Assembly: GCF_001422485.1 (NCBI RefSeq)
Contig: NZ_LMNF01000002.1
Coordinates: 62,001 to 126,000, forward strand
Length of the DNA stretch: 64,000 nt
Direction: 5' to 3'
DNA from: Agreia sp. Leaf283
GTDB taxonomy: Bacteria > Actinomycetota > Actinomycetes > Actinomycetales > Microbacteriaceae
Positions 53,278 to 62,463 of this stretch are shown here, piece after piece (position 1 is the first letter of the stretch; every line of letters begins with the position of its first letter). The notes under the pieces were generated by a model. It did no database searches and had not been told where the DNA came from. It saw only the letters and a list, made by a program, of their open reading frames with translations. The position numbers and the translations under genes were made by a program.

Positions 53278-54708
53278 ATGACTGAGAACACGGGCACGAC
53301 CAATCCATCTCTCACCGAAGCGCAGCAGACGGTGCGCGAGATCGTCGAGCGCAACATGCCGGCATCCGTCTCGGACCTGACCGACCTCGTGCGCATTCCC
53401 TCGGTGTCGTGGGAGGCCTTCGACCGGTCGTTCGTCGCCCAGAGCGCAGCGGCGGTGGCCGCGCTGCTCGACGACACCGGAGCCTTCGACTCCGTCGTCG
53501 TGTCCCAGGCCGAGACGCCCGAGGGTGGTCTCGGACAGCCCGCAGTGCTGGCGACGAGGGCGGCGAAGAACGGGCGCCCCACCGTGCTGCTCTACGCGCA
53601 CCACGATGTGCAGCCCCCCGGCGACGAGGCCGATTGGCAGTCGGCGCCCTACGAACCCACGATCCGGGGCGACCGTCTGTACGGACGCGGCGCATCCGAC
53701 GACAAGGCCGGCGTCGTGTCGCACATCGCATCGGTGCGCGCCCTGGTCGAGGCGACGCAGAACGAGTTCGACCTGGGCCTGGTGGTCTTCATCGAAGGAG
53801 AGGAGGAGTTCGGCTCGCGCTCCTTCGCAGCGTTCCTCGACAAGCACCGCGAGCAGCTCGGGGCCGACGTCATCGTCGTCGCCGACTCCGACAACTGGAA
53901 CGTCGACACTCCCGCCCTCACCATCAGCCTGCGCGGCAACGTCACGTTCAAGCTGACGGTGCGCACCCTCGAGCACGCGTCGCACTCGGGCATGTTCGGG
54001 GGCGCGGCGCCGGATGCGATGCTCGCGGCCGTCCGTCTGCTCGCGTCGCTGCATGGCGAAGACGGGTCGGTCGCCGTCGAGGGCCTCGTCGGAACGCAGG
54101 GTGGGACTCCGGAGTATCCCGAGAGCCAACTGGCCGAGGAGGCCGGATTCCTGGAGGGAGTGCGGAGCGTCGGGCACGGCGCCATCCTGTCGCGGCTCTG
54201 GTTCCAGCCGGCCATCACGGTGACCGGGATCGACGCACCCAGCGTCGCGAACGCATCCAACACCCTTCTGCCCCAGGTGGCCGTGCGCATCAGCTCACGC
54301 ATCGCGCCCGGACAGAAGGCGCACGACGCGTTCGCCGCCATCGAGGCGCACCTCCGTGCCCACGCGCCCTTCGGAGCGACGCTCGAGATCACCGACGTCG
54401 ACCTCGGCGACGCATTCCTCGTCGACACCAGCGGCTGGGCGGTGCGCGAGGCCAAGGCCGCCATGAAAGACGGCTGGGGCGTCGACGCGGTCGACACCGG
54501 CATCGGCGGATCCATCCCGTTCATCTCCGATCTCTCCCGCGTCTTTCCCGACGCGCAGATCCTCGTGACCGGCGTCGAAGATCCCGACACCCGCGCGCAC
54601 AGCCCCAACGAGTCGCAGCACCTGGGGGTCTTCAAGCGCGCGATCCTGAGTGAAGCCCTCCTTCTCGCGAGACTGAACGTGAAGACTCTCGCTCAGCTCT
54701 CGGAATGA
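53278..54708 (+). CDS. M20-family dipeptidase/aminoacylase
   Basis: A 476-residue metallopeptidase of clan MH. The two-zinc site is formed by His109 in AHHDVQPPG, Asp141 (GASDDKAG, 138-145) and EGEEEFGS (173-180); the lid domain is at about 205-325 (HSGMFGG). Length and motifs fit M20 dipeptidases of the PepV/CNDP group, but the true substrate cannot be assigned. It acts in the cytoplasm, as no signal peptide is seen. The ATG is 8 bp from a -10 candidate, so translation likely starts without a leader. Confidence 0.88.
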   Translation: MTENTGTTNPSLTEAQQTVREIVERNMPASVSDLTDLVRIPSVSWEAFDRSFVAQSAAAVAALLDDTGAFDSVVVSQAETPEGGLGQPAVLATRAAKNGRPTVLLYAHHDVQPPGDEADWQSAPYEPTIRGDRLYGRGASDDKAGVVSHIASVRALVEATQNEFDLGLVVFIEGEEEFGSRSFAAFLDKHREQLGADVIVVADSDNWNVDTPALTISLRGNVTFKLTVRTLEHASHSGMFGGAAPDAMLAAVRLLASLHGEDGSVAVEGLVGTQGGTPEYPESQLAEEAGFLEGVRSVGHGAILSRLWFQPAITVTGIDAPSVANASNTLLPQVAVRISSRIAPGQKAHDAFAAIEAHLRAHAPFGATLEITDVDLGDAFLVDTSGWAVREAKAAMKDGWGVDAVDTGIGGSIPFISDLSRVFPDAQILVTGVEDPDTRAHSPNESQHLGVFKRAILSEALLLARLNVKTLAQLSE

Positions 54709-54735
54709 AATCCGCCCACGCACGGTTTGCGTGTT

Positions 54736-54741
54736 TAGACT
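54736..54741 (+). promoter_or_regulatory. Candidate -10 element of erpA
   Basis: TAGACT lies 76 bp upstream of the erpA ATG in the 109-bp gap. It would give a leader of about 70 nt. Confidence 0.35.
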
Positions 54742-54817
54742 GACCACTACCGACGTTCGTGAGCGGGTTTTCCGCGCACCGCGCCGCACGTGCCTTCCCG
54801 ACTTCCTAGGAGCAGCC

Positions 54818-55180
54818 ATGAGCGACACCACAATGACCCAGACCGAGGCGCCCAGCCACCGCGTGGGCGTCACCGACGCCGCCGCCGAGAAGGTGCGCAG
54901 CCTGCTCGTGCAGGAGGGCCGTGAAGACCTGCGCCTGCGCGTCGCCGTGCAGCCGGGCGGATGCTCCGGCCTCATCTACCAGCTGTACTTCGACGAGCGC
55001 CAGCTCGACGGAGACGCCGTCGTCGACTACAGCGGCGTCGAGGTGATCGTCGACGAGATGAGCGTGCCGTACCTCGACGGAGCGACCATCGACTTCGAGG
55101 ACACCATCCAGAAGCAGGGGTTCACGATCGACAACCCCAACGCCGGCGGAAGCTGCGCCTGCGGCGATTCGTTCCACTGA
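54818..55180 (+). CDS. erpA: Iron-sulfur cluster insertion protein ErpA (A-type carrier)
   Basis: A 120-residue A-type carrier that holds Fe-S clusters and passes them to apoproteins. The three cysteines are Cys49 (GGCSG), Cys113 and Cys115 (GGSCACGDSF), the full set of the HesB/IscA family. The ATG at 54818 has AGGAG 7 nt upstream; an upstream in-frame ATG at 54731 is less likely as it precedes the conserved core. The gene is directly upstream of the cytochrome oxidase genes, which need Fe-S and heme, a common arrangement. Confidence 0.94.
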   Translation: MSDTTMTQTEAPSHRVGVTDAAAEKVRSLLVQEGREDLRLRVAVQPGGCSGLIYQLYFDERQLDGDAVVDYSGVEVIVDEMSVPYLDGATIDFEDTIQKQGFTIDNPNAGGSCACGDSFH

Positions 55181-55220
55181 ATGTTCGGGCCCCACGAGGC
55201 CCGGAAATCCGCTGTTCCTC

Positions 55221-55248
55221 AAGGGAGTCGCTGTCAAGCGGCTCCCTT
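55221..55248 (+). terminator. Hairpin after erpA
   Basis: AAGGGAGTCGCT (55221-55232), loop GTCA, and AGCGGCTCCCTT (55237-55248) form a 12-bp stem with one G-U pair. No strong T-run follows. It probably separates erpA from the ctaC transcript. Confidence 0.6.
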
Positions 55249-55278
55249 CGTGGATTCAGGCGGGCGTGTTATGTCGAG

Positions 55279-55304
55279 TAGGCTAGGGCTCGGTTCTCTA
55301 CACT
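55279..55304 (+). promoter_or_regulatory. Candidate -10 elements of ctaC
   Basis: TAGGCT at 55279-55284 and TACACT at 55299-55304 both fit the TAnnnT pattern upstream of the ctaC GTG at 55344. Either could start the respiratory operon; no -35 separates them. Confidence 0.35.
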
Positions 55305-55343
55305 TGTGGGTAGTTCCTTCCACAGTCTTCCGAAAGGTCACTG

Positions 55344-56210
55344 GTGCGCTCTCGACGTCTCCGCTGGGCCGCAATTCCCATTGCTGCCACCCTCGCATTC
55401 CTCCTTGCCGGCTGCACCCAGCAGCAGCTGCAGGGGTGGCTGCCCACCGAGCCCGGAACGACGAACAACGTCGACCGTGTGATCGGGCTCTGGGTCACGT
55501 CGTGGATCGTGCTCCTCATCGTCGGAGTCATCACCTGGGGCCTCACGCTCTGGGCGGTCATCGTCTACCGTCGTCGCCGCGGCCAGACGGGCCTCCCCGC
55601 CCAGCTGCGCTACAACATGCCGATCGAGATCTTCTACACGGTCGTTCCGCTCATCCTGGTGCTGGGCTTCTTCGCCTTCACCGCCCGTGACCAGTCGGCC
55701 ATCGAGGCCAAGTACGACGACCCCGACGTCACGATCGCCGTCTACGGCAAGCAGTGGGCCTGGGACTTCAACTACGTCGACGAAGACGTCTACTCCGCCG
55801 GCATCCAGGGCCAGCCCGACCCCGACGACGCCAAGGGCAGCCTGGTCGAGTCCGAGATCCCCACCCTGTACCTGCCCGTGGGCAAGAAGGTCGAGATCCA
55901 GCTCGAGGCTCGCGACGTCATCCACTCCTTCTGGGTCATCGACTTCCTCTACAAGAAGGACATGATCCCCGGCAAGACGAACTACATGTACGTCACGCCG
56001 GAGCGCGAGGGAACGTACAGCGGCAAGTGCGCGGAGCTGTGCGGCGAGTACCACTCGCTCATGCTCTTCAACGTCAAGGTCGTCTCCCAAGACGAGTACG
56101 ACACGTACATCCAGTCTCTGAAGGACGCCGGATTCAACGGCCAGCTCGGACACGAGTACGACAGAAATCAGAACCTCCCCGGCACGACGTCGCCCCGGGT
56201 AGCGGAGTAG
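55344..56210 (+). CDS. ctaC: Cytochrome c oxidase subunit II (CtaC)
   Basis: A 288-residue subunit of the aa3 oxidase. A lipoprotein signal peptide ends in LLAGC with Cys24 as the lipid site. Two transmembrane helices (about 48-70 and 92-112) precede the CuA cupredoxin domain outside the membrane; the copper ligands are in CAELCGEYHSLM near residue 230. The domain accepts electrons from the bc1-bound cytochrome c. GTG start with GAAAGG upstream. Operon with ctaD and ctaF. Confidence 0.96.
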   Translation: MRSRRLRWAAIPIAATLAFLLAGCTQQQLQGWLPTEPGTTNNVDRVIGLWVTSWIVLLIVGVITWGLTLWAVIVYRRRRGQTGLPAQLRYNMPIEIFYTVVPLILVLGFFAFTARDQSAIEAKYDDPDVTIAVYGKQWAWDFNYVDEDVYSAGIQGQPDPDDAKGSLVESEIPTLYLPVGKKVEIQLEARDVIHSFWVIDFLYKKDMIPGKTNYMYVTPEREGTYSGKCAELCGEYHSLMLFNVKVVSQDEYDTYIQSLKDAGFNGQLGHEYDRNQNLPGTTSPRVAE

Positions 56211-56222
56211 GGGAACGTAACG

Positions 56223-57959
56223 ATGACGACCACAGCCGTAGCGCCGACCACCGGTCAGACGCTCACCGACGGACAGTCCCGAAGCGCCGAGCGCAAGGGC
56301 AACGTGCTGGTCAAGTGGATCACCTCCACCGACCACAAGACCATCGGGTACATGTACCTGATCTCCTCGTTCATCTACTTCTGCCTCGGCGGGGTCATGG
56401 CGCTCGTCATCCGCGCCCAGCTCTTCGAGCCGGGTCTCGAGATCCTGCAGACGAAAGACCAGTACAACCAGCTCTTCACGATGCACGGCACGATCATGCT
56501 GCTCATGTTCGCGACGCCGCTGTTCGCCGGCTTCGCCAACGTGCTGATGCCGCTTCAGATCGGTGCGCCCGACGTCGCGTTCCCCCGACTCAACGCCTTC
56601 GCGTACTGGCTCTACAGCTTCGGCAGCCTCATCGCCGTGGCGGGGTTCCTCACCCCCCAGGGCGCGGCATCCTTCGGCTGGTTCGCCTATGCGCCGCTCT
56701 CCAGCGAGACGTTCACTCCCGGCGACGGCGGCAACCTGTGGGTGATCGGACTCGGAATCTCCGGATTCGGAACCATCCTCGGTGCGGTCAACTTCATCAC
56801 CACGATCATCACCATGCGCGCACCCGGCATGACGATGTTCCGCATGCCGATCTTCACCTGGAACATCCTCGTCACGTCGATCCTGGTCCTCATGGCGTTC
56901 CCCGTGCTGGCCGCGGCCCTCTTCGCCCTCGGAGCCGATCGCATCCTCGGTGCGCACGTCTACGACGCGGCCAACGGGGGAGTGCTGCTCTGGCAGCACC
57001 TCTTCTGGTTCTTCGGCCACCCCGAGGTCTACATCATCGCGCTGCCGTTCTTCGGCATCATCTCCGAGGTCCTGCCGGTGTTCAGCCGCAAGCCGATCTT
57101 CGGCTACAAGACCCTGATCTACGCGACGATCTCGATCGCCGCCCTGTCGGTCACGGTGTGGGCCCACCACATGTACGTCACCGGCTCGGTGCTCCTGCCC
57201 TTCTTCGCCCTGATGACCATGCTCATCGCGGTGCCGACGGGTGTGAAGATCTTCAACTGGATCGGAACCATGTGGCGCGGTTCGGTCACGTTCGAGACGC
57301 CCATGCTCTGGGCGATCGGCTTCCTCATCACGTTCACCTTCGGTGGTCTCACCGGCGTGATCCTGGCGTCGCCGCCGCTCGACTTCCACGTGTCCGACTC
57401 CTACTTCGTGGTAGCGCACTTCCACTACGTCGTCTTCGGCACCGTCGTGTTCGCCATGTTCAGCGGGTTCTACTTCTGGTGGCCCAAGTGGACCGGCAAG
57501 ATGCTCAACGAGACGCTCGGCAAGTGGCACTTCTGGATGCTGTTCATCGGCTTCCACACCACGTTCCTGATCCAGCACTGGCTCGGAGTCGTCGGAATGC
57601 CGCGACGCTACGCGACGTACTCGCCCGAAGACGGCTTCACGTCGATGAACCAGGTCTCGACGGTCGGTGCGTTCCTGCTCGCCGCCTCGCTGGTGCCGTT
57701 CTTCCTGAACGTCTACATCACGGCCCGTCGCGCCCCGAAGGTCACGGTCAACGACCCGTGGGGCTACTCGCGCTCGCTCGAGTGGGCCACGTCGTGCCCG
57801 CCGCCGCGCCACAACTTCACGTCGATCCCGCGCATCCGCAGCGAGTCGCCGGCGTTCGACCTCAACCACCCCGAGGCGGGCATCCCGTTCGGTGTGGGCC
57901 CGGCGAAGGACGCGCCCGACGCACCGACGTACGACACGGCATCCGAGAAGGTGAAGTAA
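56223..57959 (+). CDS. ctaD: Cytochrome c oxidase subunit I (CtaD)
   Basis: A 578-residue heme-copper oxidase core with 12 transmembrane helices. [10 protein letters not shown] and HHMYVTG hold the copper ligands, and HFHYVVFG supplies the heme a3/a ligands; [10 protein letters not shown] carries the low-spin heme ligand. These are the A-type oxidase motifs. It reduces O2 to water and pumps protons. It lies 12 bp after ctaC and 3 bp before ctaF, so all three form one operon. Confidence 0.98.
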   Translation: MTTTAVAPTTGQTLTDGQSRSAERKGNVLVKWITSTDHKTIGYMYLISSFIYFCLGGVMALVIRAQLFEPGLEILQTKDQYNQLFTMHGTIMLLMFATPLFAGFANVLMPLQIGAPDVAFPRLNAFAYWLYSFGSLIAVAGFLTPQGAASFGWFAYAPLSSETFTPGDGGNLWVIGLGISGFGTILGAVNFITTIITMRAPGMTMFRMPIFTWNILVTSILVLMAFPVLAAALFALGADRILGAHVYDAANGGVLLWQHLFWFFGHPEVYIIALPFFGIISEVLPVFSRKPIFGYKTLIYATISIAALSVTVWAHHMYVTGSVLLPFFALMTMLIAVPTGVKIFNWIGTMWRGSVTFETPMLWAIGFLITFTFGGLTGVILASPPLDFHVSDSYFVVAHFHYVVFGTVVFAMFSGFYFWWPKWTGKMLNETLGKWHFWMLFIGFHTTFLIQHWLGVVGMPRRYATYSPEDGFTSMNQVSTVGAFLLAASLVPFFLNVYITARRAPKVTVNDPWGYSRSLEWATSCPPPRHNFTSIPRIRSESPAFDLNHPEAGIPFGVGPAKDAPDAPTYDTASEKVK

Positions 57960-57962
57960 GAC

Positions 57963-58379
57963 ATGAGAGCCAATAAGAACCTCTTCTGGATCCTGGCGGT
58001 CTTCTGCGTCCTCCTCGCGGGTGTGTACATCTTCTGGCACATCATCGATCAGGGCACGGTCGAGTGGGTCGGTGCTCTCGGCATCGGCCTGGCCGGCATG
58101 CTCGCGGCCTTCCTCGCCTTCTACCTGGGTCGCGTCTACAGCGCCCAGGGCGGAGACCTTCCCGAGGACCGCCTCGACTCCGACATCGATGACGGAGACC
58201 CCGAGATGGGCTTCTACAGCCCGTGGAGCTGGTGGCCCGTCATCCTGGCCGGGTCTGCCTCGCTCATGCTTCTCGGCTTCGCCGTGGGCACGTGGATCAC
58301 GTTCATCGGAGTCGCCCTCGTGCTCGTCGCGATCGTCGGCTGGGTGTACGAGTACTACCGCGGCTACTTCGCCCGCTAG
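57963..58379 (+). CDS. ctaF: Cytochrome c oxidase subunit IV, actinobacterial (CtaF)
   Basis: A 138-residue membrane protein with four hydrophobic segments (about 6-28, 35-54, 86-105 and 107-127). The MGFYSPWSWWPVILAG motif is typical of actinobacterial CtaF, which stabilises the bc1-aa3 supercomplex. Start 3 bp after ctaD. Its stop codon overlaps the stop of the secA2-like gene on the other strand. Confidence 0.93.
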   Translation: MRANKNLFWILAVFCVLLAGVYIFWHIIDQGTVEWVGALGIGLAGMLAAFLAFYLGRVYSAQGGDLPEDRLDSDIDDGDPEMGFYSPWSWWPVILAGSASLMLLGFAVGTWITFIGVALVLVAIVGWVYEYYRGYFAR

Positions 58380-60718
58380 TCGGTCCTCAGAACCGTGCGT
58401 CGCCAGCGCTTGCCGAGTTCTCTCGCGAGCCGGTCGCCGGTCGATCCGAACGGGTCGTCGGTCACCATATAGGTCCACGTGGCCGAGGGGCGCCGCAGTC
58501 CGAGCTCGTCGAGCGGCCGGGTCATGTCGGCCGGAGTGAGTGTTTGCATGAACTGGGCCGCCTCGTCGTAGACGGCGTCGAAGAACCCCTGGAACTCGCG
58601 GAGGGCGATGCGGTGGAATTCCTCGTCGGGCTTGTGGCCGGCGAGCGCCTGAAGGTGGATGCCGTCGCGGATGTCCTGAAGATGTGCGAGATGGCGCATC
58701 CAGTGCTCATCGAGGTAGTGAAGAGTCAGCGCTCGCGCCGTCGAGCCGGTCGCATTCGTTCCTGCGGCGGACTCCAGTGATCGAATGTGTTCGGGGATGA
58801 TCCCGCGAACCGCGGTCGCTGCATCATCGCCATCGAATATCACGCTTCGTTGCTTCAGCACCGCGAGTCGTTGCGAGGAGAGTGCACGGCTGTAGGCCCA
58901 GGTCGCCCGGTGCCTGTCGAGTCGGATGTTTTCAGCGATGGCCTGCGACGTGTCGACGATTCGCCGAAGCCGGACCACGGGCAGCTCGTCACCGTGCCGA
59001 TCGATCTGGGCCAGGACGTGCGCGGGGGAGTTGCTCTGCACGAGTTCGTCGCGGAGGCTGGCGTAGCTGCTGCTGGACCCCGGGTCGCCCTGGCGGGCTG
59101 AGCGACCGCGGAGCTGGGAGTCGAGACGACGGGAGGCGTAGCGTCCTGCCGCGATGACCGTCAACCCGCCCCTGCCGACCACCTCGTCGCGGTCGCGTGC
59201 GTCCGCACCTCCCAGGCGGATGTCGGTGCCCCGACCGGACATCTGCGTGGAGATGGTCACGGCATCCATCTCGCCCGCTCGAGCAATGATGGATGCCTCT
59301 TCCTCATCGTTTCGAGCGTTCAGCACGCGTATGTCGATCTTCCGCCTCCGGAGGAGGTCGGCGAGGTACTCCGACTCGGCGACGTTCAGGGTTCCGACGA
59401 GAACGGGTTGCCCTGTTTCGTGGCGCTCGACAATATCGTCGACCAGCGCTGCGAACTTCTCCTCCACCGTCAGGAACACCCGGGCGGGTGCATCCACACG
59501 GACATTCGGTCTGTGCCTGTCGATGCGACCGACGGGCAGGCGGTAGAACTCGATCAGGTCCTCCGCCACGTCGATGAGCGTTCCGCTCATCCCGGAGAGC
59601 GTCCCGTATCCCAGAAGGAGGTCCTGGATGGAGATCGTGTCGAGCACGACTCCAGTCGTACTGATGCTGAGGTGTTCCTTGGCCTCGATCGCCGCGTGAA
59701 GGCCGTCGGGCCACCGTTGGAGATGGGCGACGCGGCCTCGGCCGGTGTTGATCAGCTTGATGGAGCCACCATCGACGAGATAGTCGATGTCGCGCCGCAC
59801 GAGGACCCTGGCATCGAGGGCAAGGTTGATCCGGGTCAACGTGTCGATGTGCTCTGCCGAGTAGAGGTTGATTCCGCCGAGCTCGGCCTCGAGGCGGTCG
59901 AGTCCCTCGTCTGTGAGGCCGACCGTGAGACGGTCGGTATCGACGAGATAGTCGCGTCCTTCCACCATGCCCTCGACAGCTGCCGTCGCGTCGCCGAAGT
60001 CGCTCGCCGCGTCTGCTGCGGCGCCTGCCAACACGAGCGGAACCATCGCGTCGTCGATCATGACCGCGTCTGCCTCGTCGACGACCGCAGCGTCGAAGCG
60101 CGGCACCACCCGCTCCTCGTGCCTGAACGCGAAGCGGTCACGGAGGACGTCGAAGCCGACCTCGCTCACCGGCGCGTAGACGACGTCGCGAAGGTACGCC
60201 CGCCGTCTCGCGTCATGCGTTGTGTGCTCACCCACCCAGCCGACGCTGACACCCATCAACTCGTAGAGAGGGCCCATCCACGTCGCATCACGTTCGGCGA
60301 GGTAGTCATTGACCGAGAGAACGTGCACGTGTCGGCCCGCCATCGCGTGGCCTGCCGCGGCAAGGGCACCCACCAGGGTCTTCCCCTCTCCCGTGTCCAT
60401 CTCCACCGCCTGCCCGGACAGCAGGGCGCAACAGGCGAGAAGCTGCTCAGGGAAGGGGATCAACCCCACCGCCCGGGCAGTCGCCTCGCGAGCCACGGCG
60501 AGGAAGCGTGCGGTCGGCTCGGTCTCCAGCCTGCCTCCCGTCACGAGAGGGATGGACTCGGCCTCTCGCCGCAGCTCGGCGTCGGTGAGCGGACGCATCG
60601 GTTCGCCGAGCGCCTCGGCCGCCTTCACGACACGGGCGAAACGCCTGAAGGACACGGTGCCGGGCCGACCGAGCACTCGCGCGAGCCCGGTGGTCAGCCG
60701 GGCGCGGTGTTGGGTCAT
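58376..60718 (-). CDS. secA2: Accessory SecA-type ATPase (SecA2-like)
   Basis: A 780-residue DEAD-type motor of the SecA family. Walker A is DTGEGKT (108-114), DEAD (214-217) is the Walker B, and GRGTDIRLGG in the second motor domain is conserved. It is shorter than housekeeping SecA and lacks the C-terminal zinc/SecB-binding tail, so it is most like the accessory SecA2 of actinobacteria, which exports a small set of proteins. TAGGAT lies 6 nt upstream of the ATG and there is no ribosome binding site, so it likely has its own leaderless promoter. It sits between ctaF and qcrB, an unusual place. Confidence 0.86.
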   Translation of the reverse strand: MTQHRARLTTGLARVLGRPGTVSFRRFARVVKAAEALGEPMRPLTDAELRREAESIPLVTGGRLETEPTARFLAVAREATARAVGLIPFPEQLLACCALLSGQAVEMDTGEGKTLVGALAAAGHAMAGRHVHVLSVNDYLAERDATWMGPLYELMGVSVGWVGEHTTHDARRRAYLRDVVYAPVSEVGFDVLRDRFAFRHEERVVPRFDAAVVDEADAVMIDDAMVPLVLAGAAADAASDFGDATAAVEGMVEGRDYLVDTDRLTVGLTDEGLDRLEAELGGINLYSAEHIDTLTRINLALDARVLVRRDIDYLVDGGSIKLINTGRGRVAHLQRWPDGLHAAIEAKEHLSISTTGVVLDTISIQDLLLGYGTLSGMSGTLIDVAEDLIEFYRLPVGRIDRHRPNVRVDAPARVFLTVEEKFAALVDDIVERHETGQPVLVGTLNVAESEYLADLLRRRKIDIRVLNARNDEEEASIIARAGEMDAVTISTQMSGRGTDIRLGGADARDRDEVVGRGGLTVIAAGRYASRRLDSQLRGRSARQGDPGSSSSYASLRDELVQSNSPAHVLAQIDRHGDELPVVRLRRIVDTSQAIAENIRLDRHRATWAYSRALSSQRLAVLKQRSVIFDGDDAATAVRGIIPEHIRSLESAAGTNATGSTARALTLHYLDEHWMRHLAHLQDIRDGIHLQALAGHKPDEEFHRIALREFQGFFDAVYDEAAQFMQTLTPADMTRPLDELGLRRPSATWTYMVTDDPFGSTGDRLARELGKRWRRTVLRTD

Positions 60719-60724
60719 TCTGAG

Positions 60725-60730
60725 ATCCTA
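60725..60730 (-). promoter_or_regulatory. Predicted -10 element of the leaderless secA2 promoter
   Basis: TAGGAT on the minus strand is followed by CTCAGA and the ATG at 60718. The six-base spacing matches the other leaderless candidates in this window. Confidence 0.5.
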
Positions 60731-60759
60731 CGTTCGCACCGCCCTGTATGGATAACGAC

Positions 60760-60793
60760 AGAAACGGCCCTCCCCGAAGGGAGGACCGTTTCT
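60760..60793 (-). terminator. Hairpin between qcrB and secA2
   Basis: AGAAACGG-C-CCTCCC (60760-60774) pairs with GGGAGG-A-CCGTTTCT (60779-60793) around a four-base loop, with one mismatch. It lies just past the qcrB stop on the minus strand and upstream of the secA2 promoter, isolating the two transcripts. Confidence 0.7.
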
Positions 60794-60813
60794 GATCTCG
60801 TATGCGAGCCGAT

Positions 60814-62463
60814 CTAGTGGTGGCCGCTTCCGCTCTCGAGTTCCTTCGGGCTGACCGGCGCGATGCGGTCTTCGAAGAACCACCGGGAGAGTCCGGCGCG
60901 GAAACGCTGCACAGCGGTGATCTGGCCGCGTGCGTTGGGCCGGATCATGAGCGGCTGGTAGTCGTTGTAGTCGATCAGCTTCCACCGCTCGTACTCGTCG
61001 ACGGGCTGGTGCACCTCGATGTACTCGCCACCGGGCAGTCGAACGATGCGACCGGACTCGAAGCCGTGAAGCGCGATCTCGCGATCCTTCTTCTGGAGAG
61101 CGAGGCAGACGCGCTTGGTGACCAGGTATCCGATGATCGGTCCGAGGATGAGGAGCGCCTGGTTGACGTGGATGACACCCTCGATCGACAGCTGGAAGTG
61201 CGTGGCGATGATGTCGGAGCTTGCAGCACCCCAGAGAGCGGCGTAGAACAGCACGCCGGCGACGCCGATCGCGGTGCGGGTCGGCGCATTGCGCGGGCGG
61301 TCGAGCAGGTGGTGCTCCCGCTTGTCGCCGGTGATCCATGCCTCGATGAACGGGTAGACCAGCACTACAACGATGAAGCCGGTGAGGATCAGCACAGGGA
61401 TGATGATGTTGAACGACCAGGTGCGGTTCCAGAGCTCGAACTCGAGTCCGGGCGGCATCAGACGCAGGGCGCCGTCGGCGAATCCGATGTACCAGTCGGG
61501 CTGCGTTCCCGCAGACACGGGCGACGGGTCGTACGGGCCGTAGTTCCAGATCGGGTTGATCGTGAAGAACGTTCCCATGAGAGCGATCACGCCGAAGACG
61601 ATGAAGAAGAATCCGCCGGCCTTGGCAGCGAACATCGGCAGGATGGGGGAGCCGACGACGTTGTCCTTCGTCTGGCCCGGGCCCGACCACTGCGTGTGCT
61701 TGTGCACGACGACGAAGACGAGGTGGAGCGCGAGCATGACGGCAAGGATCGCGGGCAGCAGGAGGATGTGCAGCGAATACAGTCGGCCGACGATGTCTGT
61801 TCCCGGGAACTCTCCTCCGAAGAGCAGGAACGAGATCCAGGTGCCGACGACGGGGAGGCCCTTGATGAGGCCGTCGATGATGCGCAGTCCGTTACCGGAG
61901 AGCAGGTCGTCGGGAAGCGAGTAGCCGGTGAAGCCCTCGGCCAGCGCCAGGATGAAGAGGATGAACCCGATGACCCAGTTCAGCTCACGCGGCTTGCGGA
62001 AGGCGCCGGTGAAGTAGATGCGCAGCATGTGGATGCCGATGGCCGCGATGAAGGTCAGGGCCGCCCAGTGGTGGATCTGGCGGATGAGCAGGCCACCGCG
62101 CACATCGAACGAGATGTTCAGCGTCGACGACATCGCCGTGGACATCTCCACGCCCTTCAGTGGCACGTAGGAGCCGTTGTAGACCACCTCGGCCATGGAC
62201 GCCTGGAAGAAGAACGTGAGGAACGTTCCCGTGAGGAGGATGACGACGAAGCTGTAGAGCGCGACCTCGCCGAGCATGAACGACCAGTGGTCGGGGAAGA
62301 TCTTGCGACCGAACTCCTTGACGACGCCCGAGATGCTCGTGCGCTCGTCGATGTAGTTCGCGGCAGCCTCCGTGAAGCGGCTGGACGTGCTTCGCGGCGC
62401 GGACGGCCGTGTCGGCGCTGCGGCTGGTGCTGGTGCCGTCTCCGGCGTGGTCACTGTACTCAT
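60814..62463 (-). CDS. qcrB: Cytochrome bc1 complex cytochrome b subunit (QcrB)
   Basis: A 549-residue integral membrane protein that carries two b-type hemes and the quinol-oxidation site. About eight core helices are visible, with heme ligands in the IHHWAALTFIAAIGIHMLRIYFTG and LHILLLPAILAVMLALHLVFVVVHKH segments. The actinobacterial C-terminal extension (about residues 420-549) is present. It passes electrons from menaquinol to QcrA and QcrC. The start at 62463 overlaps the qcrA stop (ATGA); a longer open frame upstream is not coding. Confidence 0.97.
   Translation of the reverse strand: MSTVTTPETAPAPAAAPTRPSAPRSTSSRFTEAAANYIDERTSISGVVKEFGRKIFPDHWSFMLGEVALYSFVVILLTGTFLTFFFQASMAEVVYNGSYVPLKGVEMSTAMSSTLNISFDVRGGLLIRQIHHWAALTFIAAIGIHMLRIYFTGAFRKPRELNWVIGFILFILALAEGFTGYSLPDDLLSGNGLRIIDGLIKGLPVVGTWISFLLFGGEFPGTDIVGRLYSLHILLLPAILAVMLALHLVFVVVHKHTQWSGPGQTKDNVVGSPILPMFAAKAGGFFFIVFGVIALMGTFFTINPIWNYGPYDPSPVSAGTQPDWYIGFADGALRLMPPGLEFELWNRTWSFNIIIPVLILTGFIVVVLVYPFIEAWITGDKREHHLLDRPRNAPTRTAIGVAGVLFYAALWGAASSDIIATHFQLSIEGVIHVNQALLILGPIIGYLVTKRVCLALQKKDREIALHGFESGRIVRLPGGEYIEVHQPVDEYERWKLIDYNDYQPLMIRPNARGQITAVQRFRAGLSRWFFEDRIAPVSPKELESGSGHH

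Noticed and set aside
55338-58478. Open frame of over 1000 codons opposite ctaC-ctaD-ctaF
   Set aside because: The encoded sequence is charged, repetitive and unlike any protein family, and the three oxidase genes on the plus strand are complete with all metal ligands. It is a GC-rich antisense shadow.
59408-60817. Open frame of about 470 codons opposite secA2
   Set aside because: The predicted product is rich in His, Arg, Asp and Gly without hydrophobic core or known domain; the secA2 frame has intact Walker A and DEAD motifs.
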